A DNA stretch of 64,000 nucleotides from Sedimentibacter sp. SX930 (GCA_002155105.1 MUZD01000010.1:62001-126000), one strand, 5' to 3'. Counted from the stretch's first letter, positions 45,318 to 54,255 are shown. Program-made: numbers and translations. Notes: generated from the sequence alone by a model not told the origin.

Positions 45318-45879
45318 TAGTATTCTCTCCTTTTTGGGATGCGTGACTGACGCCATCGACCAAAATGATTTTTTGTGTCAACAATTTCGAAGCAAGCGAC
45401 AGCGTGATCATCTTCAAAGCGATGTTTTCGCTGTGGATATTCTCCAAGGTATACGTAAAATGCTCTTTCTTGTCTAGATCACGGAAAAGCATCCGGAAGG
45501 CATACTCCAACTCTTGGCAGAAGGTGTCGTACGCAATCTGGAAGCCGCGGATGGAGACTTGCAAGTCAAGCCCTTTTTTCACCTCTGACAACGGCAATAC
45601 TTGTTTGAGCAAAGTGATGACGATCAGTTGGGCGATGTGGGTTTTGAAATATTTCTTTTTCTCTGGTTTGTCGATCAGCTGCAGTTTAACGTAATTATTG
45701 ATCATAGCCGGCGTGATGATGCGTTCTTCCTGCGTGGCGTTCAGGAAACTCAATTGCTTTTCGATGATGGCGATCACTTGATCGCTGTAGACGCCAAAAT
45801 CAGGCAGCTCGTCAAATCGGATGAACGTCAAGTCGAGCAGCTGGTGCTGATAATCTTCCAGTTCTGGTTTAAGTTTCAC
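45304..45879 (-). CDS. DUF1836 family protein, possible DNA-binding regulator
   Basis: 191 residues. The DUF1836 signature is visible: IRFDELPDFGVYSDQVIAIIEKQLSFL, then ITPAMINNYVKLQLI, which looks like a MerR-style helix-turn-helix, and KKKYFKTHIAQLIVITLLKQVL. The function is not established. It is coupled by overlap to the DegV gene. A 17-bp palindrome lies 34 bp upstream of its start and could be its own operator. Confidence 0.82.
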   Translation of the reverse strand: MKLKPELEDYQHQLLDLTFIRFDELPDFGVYSDQVIAIIEKQLSFLNATQEERIITPAMINNYVKLQLIDKPEKKKYFKTHIAQLIVITLLKQVLPLSEVKKGLDLQVSIRGFQIAYDTFCQELEYAFRMLFRDLDKKEHFTYTLENIHSENIALKMITLSLASKLLTQKIILVDGVSHASQKGENTNDEI

Positions 45880-45912
45880 GGGACAACCTGCTTTCTGAAC
45901 TAAAAAAACAAA

Positions 45913-45929
45913 CTAGTTTTAAAAACTAG
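45913..45929. promoter_or_regulatory. Palindrome before the DUF1836 gene
   Basis: CTAGTTTTTAAAACTAG is a perfect 17-bp palindrome in the leader. Another ACTAGAT element lies at about 45948. Operator or small hairpin. Confidence 0.5.
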
Positions 45930-46032
45930 ATGTGATGCTTTTGGATACTAGATAAATGTAACAGTATTCAAAGATTATTTCAATCGAAAAGGCTCAGCAT
46001 TGAGAGGCTGGAACCAAAAAAAGAAACCATTT

Positions 46033-46839
46033 TCAGGCTTCTTTCCAGTCGTCATATTCTGTTTCTGTTGCCGTACCGAAATAGCGGGCTACTTCATGAG
46101 AGGCGTGGGCATCGGAACCCTTCTCGTAGGTGAGGCCGATTTTTATGGCGTAAGCCATCATTTCCGGATCCGGGTAAGTTTTGCCGTAGTCCGGTTTGTC
46201 GATTCCGGCAAAATTGTAATCAAGGGTGTACCCGCTCTCCTTCACCTTATCCAACAGCAGCTTCCAGTCGATCGGATCGCTGACGCTGTAAGCTTTTTGG
46301 AACTTGTGGATCAGATTGATGTGCCCGATTTTTTTCGGGGTCAGTTCTCCATACGGAAGTGCCAAAGCTTTTTTGACTGCCGCTTCGTAAAGGCTGTAGA
46401 GCGCTTCGTAGCCGATTTCCGCACCTTTTTGCGTGAACGATTCGCGGTCCAAGTCGATGCAGAAGTATTCATCCGGCGCGAGCTGCACGAAATGCACGCT
46501 CAGAATCGAGTGGGGGACCGTTCCCGGGTATTTCTCCAGGAAGGCGCGCGTTTCCGGTTCCTTTCCTTCCAGATAATCCAATTCAAAACCGGCATGGATT
46601 TCGATGATGCCTTGATACTTTTTGGCAAGTGTGCGGACTTCGGCCAAGTAGGCATCGACGTCTTCAGGGCGCATTGAGCTGTCTTTGTCCGGAAGCGGAT
46701 CTTCCATCGGTAATGGCGCGTGTTCCGTGAACGTGAGGGACTCGAGTCCGGCCTCGATGGCAACCTTCACATAATTTTCCAAAGCATCGGATGAACCGTG
46801 CAGGCAATAGGGGGTATGGACGTGTCTGTCGCTGAGCAT
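46033..46839 (-). CDS. hisJ: Histidinol-phosphatase, PHP family (HisJ/HisK type)
   Basis: Dephosphorylates L-histidinol phosphate in the penultimate part of histidine synthesis. 268 residues with a metal-dependent PHP barrel: DRHVHTPYCLHGSSD, TFTEHAPLP, GFELDYLEG, SVHFVQL and GSDAHASHEVARYF supply the metal ligands. It is divergent from the his operon, which lacks a phosphatase gene, so it completes the pathway. The 150-bp divergent region has an extended -10 for the his side. Confidence 0.93.
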   Translation of the reverse strand: MLSDRHVHTPYCLHGSSDALENYVKVAIEAGLESLTFTEHAPLPMEDPLPDKDSSMRPEDVDAYLAEVRTLAKKYQGIIEIHAGFELDYLEGKEPETRAFLEKYPGTVPHSILSVHFVQLAPDEYFCIDLDRESFTQKGAEIGYEALYSLYEAAVKKALALPYGELTPKKIGHINLIHKFQKAYSVSDPIDWKLLLDKVKESGYTLDYNFAGIDKPDYGKTYPDPEMMAYAIKIGLTYEKGSDAHASHEVARYFGTATETEYDDWKEA

Positions 46840-46900
46840 CTTCTATCTTCCTTCCTTCGTAAAGTGTCATCATTTTAGGATACAATGTGGCGGCTTTCTA

Positions 46901-46909
46901 TGGTATGAT
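46901..46909 (+). promoter_or_regulatory. Extended -10 of the his operon
   Basis: TGGTATGAT (46901-46909) is a TGn-extended -10. No good -35 is seen. Between it and hisZ, ATTCTAACG and ATTCTAAGG form a direct repeat. I see no T-box. Confidence 0.45.
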
Positions 46910-46989
46910 AACACCAACGTCTAATGGTATTCTAACGATATTCTAAGGATAACAGATGGACTATCAAAAAGAAATGGGAGTGAGACAGT

Positions 46990-47820
46990 TTGGACGAAAT
47001 GATGACGAATGAATCGTTGCTAGCGAAGAAACAAAGAGAGATGGGGTTTCTCCATCATTTCCACCACTTAGGGTACGATCTGATAGACCTGGGAGTCGTA
47101 GAGAAATTTGAGTGGACACAACTGTCTCATGATGACTTGCATCTGATGCTGAACCGGCATAAATGGCAAAGCGGCGATAAACTTTTCGCACTGCGCAGTG
47201 ACTGGACGAATGCCATCGTGAGATACCGCAAGCAGTACCATTTACGCGCCGATAAAATAGCCTATTCCGGCCCGGTCTATTCGCTGCTGAAAGAGCGTCA
47301 CCAATTGGGTGTGGAAACATTTACCGACTCGATTCCGAAACAGATCGAGGTTTTAGGGGATATGATCACATTCATGGAGAAGGAATTGGACCTTTCCTTA
47401 TCGGTTGCGGTAGTCAGCCATAACAAATTACTGAAAAAAATTCTGAGCCCGCGGGAGTTGGAAGATCCTTCCGTCCGCAAGTTCATTTGTGAAAGAAACC
47501 AGGATGCCTTGAAGCATTGTTTGGGTGCGAACCATCCGCTGATCGGTTTGATGGACAAAGCACCTACGGAACAGGCCGGCTATCTGAAGGAAAACTATCC
47601 TGAACTGACCGGACATTTGAATGAACTGGCGGAATGGGAAGCGACGCTGAAAAGCAAGAACGTGGATTACGTCTACGCGGATATGCTGGCATTGCCGAAC
47701 CAATCCTATTACAAGGGAATCTTTATTCAGCTGTACGGTGAAAATCAAACGGAACCCGTAGCATCGGGCGGTCAATACACAAGCTCTTCCAAAGCATTCG
47801 GAATGGCCATCAACAATTAA
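46990..47820 (+). CDS. hisZ: ATP phosphoribosyltransferase regulatory subunit HisZ
   Basis: Histidyl-tRNA-synthetase-like subunit required by short-form HisG. TTG at 46990 lies 9 bp after GGAG; an ATG 9 bp further on is too far from it. 276 residues is shorter than usual HisZ (about 320-400); the class II core is recognisable (FHHLGYDLIDLGVVEKFEW, FALRSDWTNAIVRYRKQYH, IAYSGPVYSLLKERHQLGVE). The C-terminal part is reduced. It is the first gene of the operon. Confidence 0.88.
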   Translation: MDEMMTNESLLAKKQREMGFLHHFHHLGYDLIDLGVVEKFEWTQLSHDDLHLMLNRHKWQSGDKLFALRSDWTNAIVRYRKQYHLRADKIAYSGPVYSLLKERHQLGVETFTDSIPKQIEVLGDMITFMEKELDLSLSVAVVSHNKLLKKILSPRELEDPSVRKFICERNQDALKHCLGANHPLIGLMDKAPTEQAGYLKENYPELTGHLNELAEWEATLKSKNVDYVYADMLALPNQSYYKGIFIQLYGENQTEPVASGGQYTSSSKAFGMAINN

Positions 47821-47832
47821 CGGAGGGAAAAA

Positions 47833-48450
47833 ATGATTACTATCGCGCTATCAAAAGGCAGACAGCTTAAGGATTTTATCCAATACTTGGATGAAATCAA
47901 CCTGACGGAATGGTCGACAGCATTGAAGTCCGTTTCTCGGGAATTGGTCATTCAGACAAAAGACACCCGCTTCATCTTGGTTAAAGGGGAAGATGTGCCC
48001 GTATATGTGGAGGAAGGGATCGCGGATCTGGGCATCACCGGAAGCGATATTTTGATCGAGCAGAACTGCAACATCAACAATCTGATGGATCTGCCTTTCG
48101 GTTATTGCCATTTCGCCATCGCCAGCAAAGAGAAGAAAGACGTTTATCCAGTAGTTGCGACGAAGTACGTGAACTTCACCAGACAATATTTTGATTCCAT
48201 CAAGCAACCCGTGAAGATCATCAAGCTGAATGGGTCCGTAGAATTGGCCGCTACCATCGATATGGCGGACGCGATCATGGATATCGTCCAATCCGGCAAA
48301 ACGCTGCATGATAATGGGTTGAGCGAGCAGGTCCGGCTTGATGACATAAACGCACGCCTGATTTCGAACAAGCATGCTTATTTCTCCAAATATGATGAAA
48401 TCCAGACTATAATCAACCAATTGAAGGTGAAAAATAATGTACACAACTAA
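47833..48450 (+). CDS. hisG: ATP phosphoribosyltransferase, short form
   Basis: First committed step: ATP plus PRPP gives phosphoribosyl-ATP. 205 residues, the short form lacking the C-terminal regulatory domain, which fits the presence of HisZ. Motifs are ITIALSKGRQ, GIADLGITGSDI and the PRPP loop KLNGSVELAATIDMAD. The ribosome site is ACGGAGGGAAAAA. It overlaps hisD by 14 bp. Confidence 0.96.
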   Translation: MITIALSKGRQLKDFIQYLDEINLTEWSTALKSVSRELVIQTKDTRFILVKGEDVPVYVEEGIADLGITGSDILIEQNCNINNLMDLPFGYCHFAIASKEKKDVYPVVATKYVNFTRQYFDSIKQPVKIIKLNGSVELAATIDMADAIMDIVQSGKTLHDNGLSEQVRLDDINARLISNKHAYFSKYDEIQTIINQLKVKNNVHN

Positions 48451-49687
48451 AACGTTCAAGGAAGCTTACAAAACAAAAAACACGATCGACTTTTCGAAGA
48501 CGCAAGCCGTTATGGAAATCATCCAGACGGTCCAGGAAAAAGGCGATGCCGCTCTGTTCGAATACGCAAAACGTTTCGATGGGGCGGACATCACGGAATT
48601 GGAAGTGCCGCGGAGCGTCATCAAGGAAGCCTATGACACTTTGGATGCAGACTTGCGCGCTGCTTTGGAGGAAGCCCGCGACAACATCACGGTCTACCAA
48701 GAAAGCATCAAGTGGCAACAGTCTCCTGCTGGGGAACTGTACCAGAAAATCCATCCATTGAACAAAGTCGGCATTTATGTGCCGGGCGGCAAAGCAAGTT
48801 ATCCTTCCACAGTCCTGATGACTGCGGTATTGGCTAATGTAGCGGGCGTAAAGGAAACAATCGTCGTGACCCCGCCGCAAAAGACCGCCATCAATCAGGC
48901 AACCTTGGCAGCTTGCTATATCTGCGGCGTGACCCACGTTTACCAAGTGGGCGGAGCCCAAGCTGTTGCTGCCTTGGCTTACGGGACGGAAACGATTCCG
49001 CGCGTCGACAAAATCGTCGGACCCGGGAACCAATATGTCGCCTTGGCCAAAAAATTGGTCTACGGAGATGTCGGCATCGATTCGATCGCCGGACCATCCG
49101 AGATTGTCGTAGTCGTCGACGAAACGGCGAACAACGAATGGGTTGCCATCGATCTGCTGGCGCAAGCCGAGCACGATGAATTGGCCCGCACTTTCCTTGT
49201 CTGCGACAACGAAGAGAAATTGGCCGCCATCGAAGCCGAACTGCTTGTCCAAAAAGCGAAACAAAGCCGCATAGAGGTCATCGAGGAGAGTTTGAAGCAC
49301 AATCACTTCCCGATTTTGACTAGCGGTAAAGAAGAGAACATCGAAGTCGTGAATCTGATTGCAGGCGAGCACGTCTCGATCCAGACAAAAGACGCAGAAG
49401 ATTACATTGATGCCATCGAAACTGCCGGAGCGATCTTCATCGGTGAATATTCGCCTGAAGCGATCGGGGATTATGTTGCCGGACCTAGCCACGTGCTACC
49501 TACCGGAGGCAATGCACGCTTTGCGAACGGTTTGTCCGTAAACGACTTCCTGCGCCCGAACTCTGTCCTGAACCTGAAGAAAGAAACGTTCCGGAAAATG
49601 GCTCCGGCCGGAATGCTGATCGCGACAGAAGAGTCGTTGCAGGCCCACCACGATTCCTTGGCTGTCAGAATGGGGGACGACAAATGA
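48437..49687 (+). CDS. hisD: Histidinol dehydrogenase
   Basis: Zinc enzyme that oxidises L-histidinol to histidine in two NAD-dependent steps. 416 residues. Motifs are NKVGIYVPGGKASYPSTVLM, YQVGGAQAVAALAYGTE, KIVGPGNQYVA and GPSHVLPTGGNARFANGLS with the catalytic His. It overlaps hisG and, by 4 bp (ATGA), hisC. Confidence 0.97.
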   Translation: MYTTKTFKEAYKTKNTIDFSKTQAVMEIIQTVQEKGDAALFEYAKRFDGADITELEVPRSVIKEAYDTLDADLRAALEEARDNITVYQESIKWQQSPAGELYQKIHPLNKVGIYVPGGKASYPSTVLMTAVLANVAGVKETIVVTPPQKTAINQATLAACYICGVTHVYQVGGAQAVAALAYGTETIPRVDKIVGPGNQYVALAKKLVYGDVGIDSIAGPSEIVVVVDETANNEWVAIDLLAQAEHDELARTFLVCDNEEKLAAIEAELLVQKAKQSRIEVIEESLKHNHFPILTSGKEENIEVVNLIAGEHVSIQTKDAEDYIDAIETAGAIFIGEYSPEAIGDYVAGPSHVLPTGGNARFANGLSVNDFLRPNSVLNLKKETFRKMAPAGMLIATEESLQAHHDSLAVRMGDDK

Positions 49688-50682
49688 TCCGGATAAACAA
49701 AAATGAAAGTCCCATCCGTGCACTGACAAATGAAGAAATTGCCGAAATAGCCGTATCGACGCGCTTCCAGGAGTATACGGACGATGCCATCGACCGCCTG
49801 ACGGAAGCGTATGCCGCTTTCCACGGAGAAGATCCAGCCCTGATCGCTTTTGCCAACGGATCGGATGAGTGGATCCAGAAGTGCACGATCCTTTTGGGGG
49901 ACGGGCCGATCCTGATGCTGGAGCCGGATTTCGTGATGTACGAAGAGTATGCCGCGCAATTCCAACGTGAAATCATCAAAGTGCCGTGCCGAGCAGATTA
50001 TTCCTTTGACTATGACCAAGTGTACGCCGTCATCGAGAAGGAAAAGCCTTCCTATTTCATCGTTTCGCAACCGAACAACCCGCTGGGCGGGCTGCATCCT
50101 GCCGCTTTCATCGAAAAGACAGCGGATCTGCTGGCTGAATCCGGCGGCTATCTGATTTTGGATGAGGCTTACATGGATTTCGTGGACAATCCGCCGGTGC
50201 GTCCGGTAGGGGATCACGTCATCCTTTTGCGTACCCTGTCAAAAATCTACGGCTTGGCCGGTCTGCGCATCGGCATCGCCAGTTCGACTGAGAAGACGAT
50301 GCAGTTGTTGAACTCCATCGCGCATCCGTATCCGCTCAATACTTTATCGTTGAGCATAGCGGCCTACTTGCTGGAGCATCCGGAACGGCTGAGGGCCTTC
50401 ATGGCTGATCAGCGCCGGCTTTCCGCCAAACTGAAGAAAATATTCAATGAAGGCGTAGGGGATATTCTTTCCGTGCTGCCTAGCGAAACGAATTTCGTCT
50501 TCACTTACGGTGAATTGGCGCCCGCGTTGGGCCAATGGATCATCGACCACGGCTATCAGCCGCGGACTTATGAAAAATCAGGCATCCCGTGCATCGAAAC
50601 GGCTGTGCGTTACTCGATCGCCACGGATGAACAGTTGGATGCCTTAGCCGAAATCATCAGAGAATGGAGAGAACAGCTGTGA
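49684..50682 (+). CDS. hisC: Histidinol-phosphate aminotransferase
   Basis: PLP-dependent class I/II aminotransferase converting imidazole-acetol phosphate to histidinol phosphate. 332 residues. The PLP lysine is Lys187 in RTLSKIYGLAGLRIG; SQPNNPLGG and YLILDEAYMDF bind cofactor. It is translationally coupled to hisD and hisB through 4-bp overlaps. Confidence 0.95.
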   Translation: MIRINKNESPIRALTNEEIAEIAVSTRFQEYTDDAIDRLTEAYAAFHGEDPALIAFANGSDEWIQKCTILLGDGPILMLEPDFVMYEEYAAQFQREIIKVPCRADYSFDYDQVYAVIEKEKPSYFIVSQPNNPLGGLHPAAFIEKTADLLAESGGYLILDEAYMDFVDNPPVRPVGDHVILLRTLSKIYGLAGLRIGIASSTEKTMQLLNSIAHPYPLNTLSLSIAAYLLEHPERLRAFMADQRRLSAKLKKIFNEGVGDILSVLPSETNFVFTYGELAPALGQWIIDHGYQPRTYEKSGIPCIETAVRYSIATDEQLDALAEIIREWREQL

Positions 50683-51257
50683 GCGTATCAAAAGAGCGCA
50701 TTACCAAAGAAACGAAAATCGCCATCACCTTGAAACGAGGGTTGGAACCTTCCGTCATCAACACAGGTGTGGGCTTCTTGAACCATATGTTGGATCTTTT
50801 CGCTTTCCATGGCCACTTCGTTTTGGATGTGCAGGTGGACGGCGACACGGATGTGGATGATCATCACACAACCGAAGATGTCGGGATCGTCTTGGGGCAG
50901 TTGTTGGCTGAATTGGGCCAGGATAAAGGCGCCATCAATCGCTACGGGAGTGCCTATGTGCCGATGGATGAAACCTTGGCCCGTTCCGTCATCGACATCA
51001 GCGGCCGCCCTTATCTGAGTTTCAATGCCGCGTTTTCGAAAGAAAAAGTGGGCAGTTTCGATGTGGAACTGGTTGAAGAATTCTTCCATGGTTTGGTCAT
51101 CAATGCCCGTTACACGGCACATATCGACTTGATCCGCGGCGGCAACACGCACCATGAAATCGAAGCCGTCTTCAAAGCTTTTGCGCAAAGCCTGCGCATC
51201 GCGATGGCTGATTCAGATGTGCAGCGCTTGCCTTCCTCAAAAGGAGTGATCGAATGA
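50679..51257 (+). CDS. hisB: Imidazoleglycerol-phosphate dehydratase
   Basis: Manganese enzyme, monofunctional (no phosphatase domain), 192 residues. GTG at 50679 overlaps the hisC stop (GTGA) and has GGAGAG 7 bp upstream; an ATG 15 bp earlier is disfavoured. Metal motifs are GFLNHMLDLFAFHGHF and DDHHTTEDVGI, with the later NTHHEIEAVFKAFAQSLR. Confidence 0.95.
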   Translation: MSVSKERITKETKIAITLKRGLEPSVINTGVGFLNHMLDLFAFHGHFVLDVQVDGDTDVDDHHTTEDVGIVLGQLLAELGQDKGAINRYGSAYVPMDETLARSVIDISGRPYLSFNAAFSKEKVGSFDVELVEEFFHGLVINARYTAHIDLIRGGNTHHEIEAVFKAFAQSLRIAMADSDVQRLPSSKGVIE

Positions 51258-51829
51258 TAGCAATCGTTGATTATGGTTTGGGGAACATCGCGAACCTGAC
51301 GAACGCCATCCGTTTTCTGGGCTATGAAACGGTCCTGACGCATGACGAAGCAGAATTGCGCAAGGCGGACGTCATCGTCCTGCCGGGCGTGGGACATTTC
51401 AAGGATGCCATCGAGCGGATCGATGCGATCGGTTTGCGGGAACTGCTGACTGAATTGGAGCAGACAAAGCCGTTCATCGGCATCTGTCTCGGGATGCAAC
51501 TCCTGTTCCAGCACAGCGAAGAAGGCGATGTGGATGGGTTGGGCTTTTTGCCTGGCGAAGTGAAATACATCGTCAGCGATTTGCCGGTTCCGCATTTGGG
51601 CTGGAACAATCTGCATTCAAGCCAACCGGGCTTGGACAAGGATGTCTATTTCATCCATTCCTACAAGGTAGTGACCGACGAAAATGTTGTGGCAACGGCG
51701 GATTATGGTCAGGAAATCGTGGCTATCGTCCAGAAGGATAACGTCATCGGCATCCAGTTCCACCCGGAAAAAAGCGGGGATTACGGTCTGGAAATTTTGA
51801 ACCAAGCTTTGCAAGGGGGATGGAAATAA
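51254..51829 (+). CDS. hisH: Imidazole glycerol phosphate synthase, glutaminase subunit
   Basis: Class I glutamine amidotransferase that feeds ammonia to HisF. 191 residues. The nucleophile is Cys78 in GICLGMQLLF; the His-Glu pair is in GIQFHPEKSGDYGLE. IVDYGLGNIANLTNAI opens the protein. It overlaps hisB by 4 bp. Confidence 0.97.
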   Translation: MIAIVDYGLGNIANLTNAIRFLGYETVLTHDEAELRKADVIVLPGVGHFKDAIERIDAIGLRELLTELEQTKPFIGICLGMQLLFQHSEEGDVDGLGFLPGEVKYIVSDLPVPHLGWNNLHSSQPGLDKDVYFIHSYKVVTDENVVATADYGQEIVAIVQKDNVIGIQFHPEKSGDYGLEILNQALQGGWK

Positions 51830-52534
51830 ATGATAGAGATTTGGCCGGCGATCGACTTGATCGACAACAAGAGTGTCCGTCTGACCGAAGGGGACTACGG
51901 AACGAAAGAAGAAATGCAGCGCACGCCTCAGGAAGCTATCGCTTTTTATGCGCAATATGAACAAGTGAAACGCATCCATATAGTGGATCTGATGGGCGCC
52001 TTGAACCAAAAACCGGAAGAGACACCGTTCATCGAGCAACTTTTGCAACAGAGCGCATTGCCTGTCGAAATCGGCGGGGGCATCCGTTCCGAAGAAACCA
52101 TCAAGCACTATTTCGAAAAAGGCGCCAGCTATGTGATCGTCGGGACGAAAGGGCTGCAGGATCTGCCATGGTTGGCTGAGATGACGGCGAAATATCCCGG
52201 CAAGATCTACTTGGGTCTGGATGCAAAAGGTGAACTGGTCGCCGTGAACGGCTGGACCGAAACGGGCCGCCAAACCATCTATGATGTCGTGGAAGCGACG
52301 AATCCGATGGCTTTGGGCGGCATCATCTATACGGATATCTCGAAAGACGGCAAGATGGCCGGACCGAACTTTGAGTTGACGGGCAAGCTTGTCGAACTCT
52401 CGACCCATCCCATCACCGCATCTGGCGGCGTCCGCAACATCGAAGACATCAAAAAATTGGAAGCTTTGGGTGTGGCGGCAGCGATCGTCGGCAAAGCGGC
52501 CAATACGGATGCCTTCTGGGAGGGCTTGGCATGA
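51830..52534 (+). CDS. hisA: ProFAR isomerase HisA
   Basis: (beta/alpha)8 isomerase of the fourth step, 234 residues. IWPAIDLIDNKSVRLTEGDY holds the catalytic Asp near residue 8; EIGGGIRSEETI and ASGGVRNIEDI form the phosphate sites, and TDISKDGKMAGPNF holds the second catalytic Asp. It begins directly after the hisH stop and overlaps hisF by 4 bp. Confidence 0.96.
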   Translation: MIEIWPAIDLIDNKSVRLTEGDYGTKEEMQRTPQEAIAFYAQYEQVKRIHIVDLMGALNQKPEETPFIEQLLQQSALPVEIGGGIRSEETIKHYFEKGASYVIVGTKGLQDLPWLAEMTAKYPGKIYLGLDAKGELVAVNGWTETGRQTIYDVVEATNPMALGGIIYTDISKDGKMAGPNFELTGKLVELSTHPITASGGVRNIEDIKKLEALGVAAAIVGKAANTDAFWEGLA

Positions 52535-53295
52535 TAAAGAAACGGATCATTCCCTGCCTGGATGTGAAGGACGGCACGGTCGTAAAAGGGATCCAATTCA
52601 AGGGATTGCGGGAAATCGGCGATCCGGTCGAACTGGCGAAGCGCTACAATGCTTTGGGTGCGGATGAACTGGTCTTTCTGGACATCTCCGCAACCGAAAC
52701 CGGGCACAATCTGATGATCGATGTCATCCGCAAAACGGCGCAACAGCTGTTCATCCCGATGACGATCGGCGGCGGCATCAAATCGACGGATGACATTTCC
52801 CGGTTGCTCAATGCCGGAGCCGATAAAGTCAGCCTGAATTCATCGGCGTTGGCGAATCCGCAGCTAATCAAGGAAGCGAGCGACAAGTTCGGCAGCCAAT
52901 GCATCTGCATCGCTGTCGATGCGAAATGGGAAGCCGATAAAGAGGAATGGTATTGCTATACCCACGGCGGCAAAAAACGGACCGACATCAAGACGTTGGA
53001 CTGGGTGCAGCAAGTGGAAGCGCTGGGGGCCGGCGAATTGCTGGTCACCAGCATGGATTATGATGGCATGAAGCAAGGCTTCGATCACCGTTTGCTGAAC
53101 AAAATCCAAGCATTGGTCTCGATCCCTGTCATCGCTTCCGGAGGCGGCGGCAATGCCCAGCATTTCGCCGACTTGTTCAAGGAAACAGATGTATCGGCTG
53201 GATTGGCAGCTTCAATCTTCCATGATGAAGAAGTGTCGATCGCCGAAGTGAAAGAATGCTGCACGGAGAATGGAGTGGATATGCGCAATGTCTAA
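52531..53295 (+). CDS. hisF: Imidazole glycerol phosphate synthase, cyclase subunit
   Basis: Partner of HisH, 254 residues. RIIPCLDVKDGTVVKGIQF carries the catalytic Asp; DELVFLDISATETGH, TIGGGIKSTDDI and VTSMDYDGMKQGFD are the other conserved loops. It overlaps hisA by 4 bp and hisI by 8 bp. Confidence 0.97.
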   Translation: MIKKRIIPCLDVKDGTVVKGIQFKGLREIGDPVELAKRYNALGADELVFLDISATETGHNLMIDVIRKTAQQLFIPMTIGGGIKSTDDISRLLNAGADKVSLNSSALANPQLIKEASDKFGSQCICIAVDAKWEADKEEWYCYTHGGKKRTDIKTLDWVQQVEALGAGELLVTSMDYDGMKQGFDHRLLNKIQALVSIPVIASGGGGNAQHFADLFKETDVSAGLAASIFHDEEVSIAEVKECCTENGVDMRNV

Positions 53296-53929
53296 ATACG
53301 ATGCACTAGTGCCTGATTTTTCGAAAGGGTTATTGACTGTCGTTCTTCAGCACTTTACGAACAAAAATGTTTTGATGGTCGGATTCATGAATGAAGAGGC
53401 CTTTGAATTGACGAAACGTGACGAGATTGTCTGGTTCTTTTCCAGAAGCAAAAACCGGCTCTGGAAAAAAGGCGAGTCCAGCGAGCATTACCAGTTCGTG
53501 AAGGACATGTATCTGGACTGCGATCAGGATGCGTTGCTCATCATGATTGATCCGGCTGGCCCGACTTGCCACCGTAACACGGAAAGCTGTTTCGATGTGC
53601 CGGTTGCTTTTGGTTTGGATGACTTGGAAGAGACGATCCGCCAGCGCGCTGTTGGACATGATGAAAAGTCCTACACGAACTACTTGCTGGACAAGGGAAC
53701 AGATAAAATTGCCAAGAAATTCGGCGAAGAGGCTTTTGAAGTCGTCATCGGCGCAAAAAATCACGACAAAGAAGAAGTCGCCAACGAAACGGCAGACCTG
53801 CTTTACCACCTCGGCGTACTCCTGTACGACCAAGGCGTCGACGTAGCCGATGTGACCAAAGTCCTGATCGAACGCCACCAAAAGAAAAACAACTTCAAAG
53901 GCGAACGAAAAGATGTAGATAATTACTAG
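53288..53929 (+). CDS. hisI: Bifunctional phosphoribosyl-AMP cyclohydrolase / phosphoribosyl-ATP pyrophosphatase
   Basis: Fused HisI-HisE protein (hisIE), 213 residues. Residues 1-110 are the cyclohydrolase with zinc-site motifs DMYLDCDQDALL and DPAGPTCHRNTESCF; residues 115-213 are the pyrophosphatase (KFGEEAFEVVIGAKN, ANETADLLYHLGVLL). ATG at 53288 lies within the end of hisF after GGAGTGG. It is the last gene of the operon. Confidence 0.96.
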   Translation: MSKYDALVPDFSKGLLTVVLQHFTNKNVLMVGFMNEEAFELTKRDEIVWFFSRSKNRLWKKGESSEHYQFVKDMYLDCDQDALLIMIDPAGPTCHRNTESCFDVPVAFGLDDLEETIRQRAVGHDEKSYTNYLLDKGTDKIAKKFGEEAFEVVIGAKNHDKEEVANETADLLYHLGVLLYDQGVDVADVTKVLIERHQKKNNFKGERKDVDNY

Positions 53930-54180
53930 GATACGATGAATTGCGGGTAGGGGATGAGCACTAAGAGGACATTACGAGAACGGCCGCTTTTTGGCCGTGA
54001 CGTAATGTCAGCTTAGGCGGAATCCCCTGCAATTCAGAGTTCAACTACTAGGAGAGTGTGATGATTCGCGTTTAGACACCCGTACGTTGGAGTAACCGCC
54101 TTCCGTTCACCTCTTTTGTGGACGAAAGGCGGTTGCGAAACGTTAGTGGTGTCTGCGAATCAGAACCGTTCTAGGATACG
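53926..54180. repeat. Two tandem ~122-bp modules, each a long imperfect hairpin
   Basis: CTAGGATACG (53926), CTAGGA (54048) and CTAGGATACG (54171) bound two modules. Module 1 folds as GAATTGC/GCAATTC (53938-54035) with inner pairs GGGGA/TCCCC, GC-CTAAG/CTTAG-GC, GACATTACG/CGTAATGTC and ACGGCC/GGCCGT. Module 2 folds as GATTCGC/GCGAATC (54063-54161) with AGACACC/GGTGTCT, ACGTT/AACGT, AACCGCCTT/AAGGCGGTT and CGT-CAC/GTG-ACG. The stem sequences differ but length and pattern agree. No gene is seen in this 374-bp gap. Confidence 0.75.
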
Positions 54181-54206
54181 TTGAATCCCAAATTCTGATT
54201 TATCCG

Positions 54207-54255
54207 GTAACCGGAGCTATCCCTTGACAGAAGGGGCAGTTTCGGTTATTTTTTG
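54207..54255 (+). terminator. Terminator after the hairpin modules
   Basis: TAACCG-GCT-TCCCTT pairs with AAGGGG-AGT-CGGTTA and is followed by TTTTTT. It probably ends the his transcript with the two modules in its 3' region. Confidence 0.7.

Noticed and set aside
46840-46989. T-box leader for the his operon
   Set aside because: The gap is only 150 bp, with no AGGGTGGNACCGCG-type T-box sequence or terminator.
48413-49492. 359-residue open frame on the minus strand
   Set aside because: Antisense shadow of hisD in a tightly coupled his operon.
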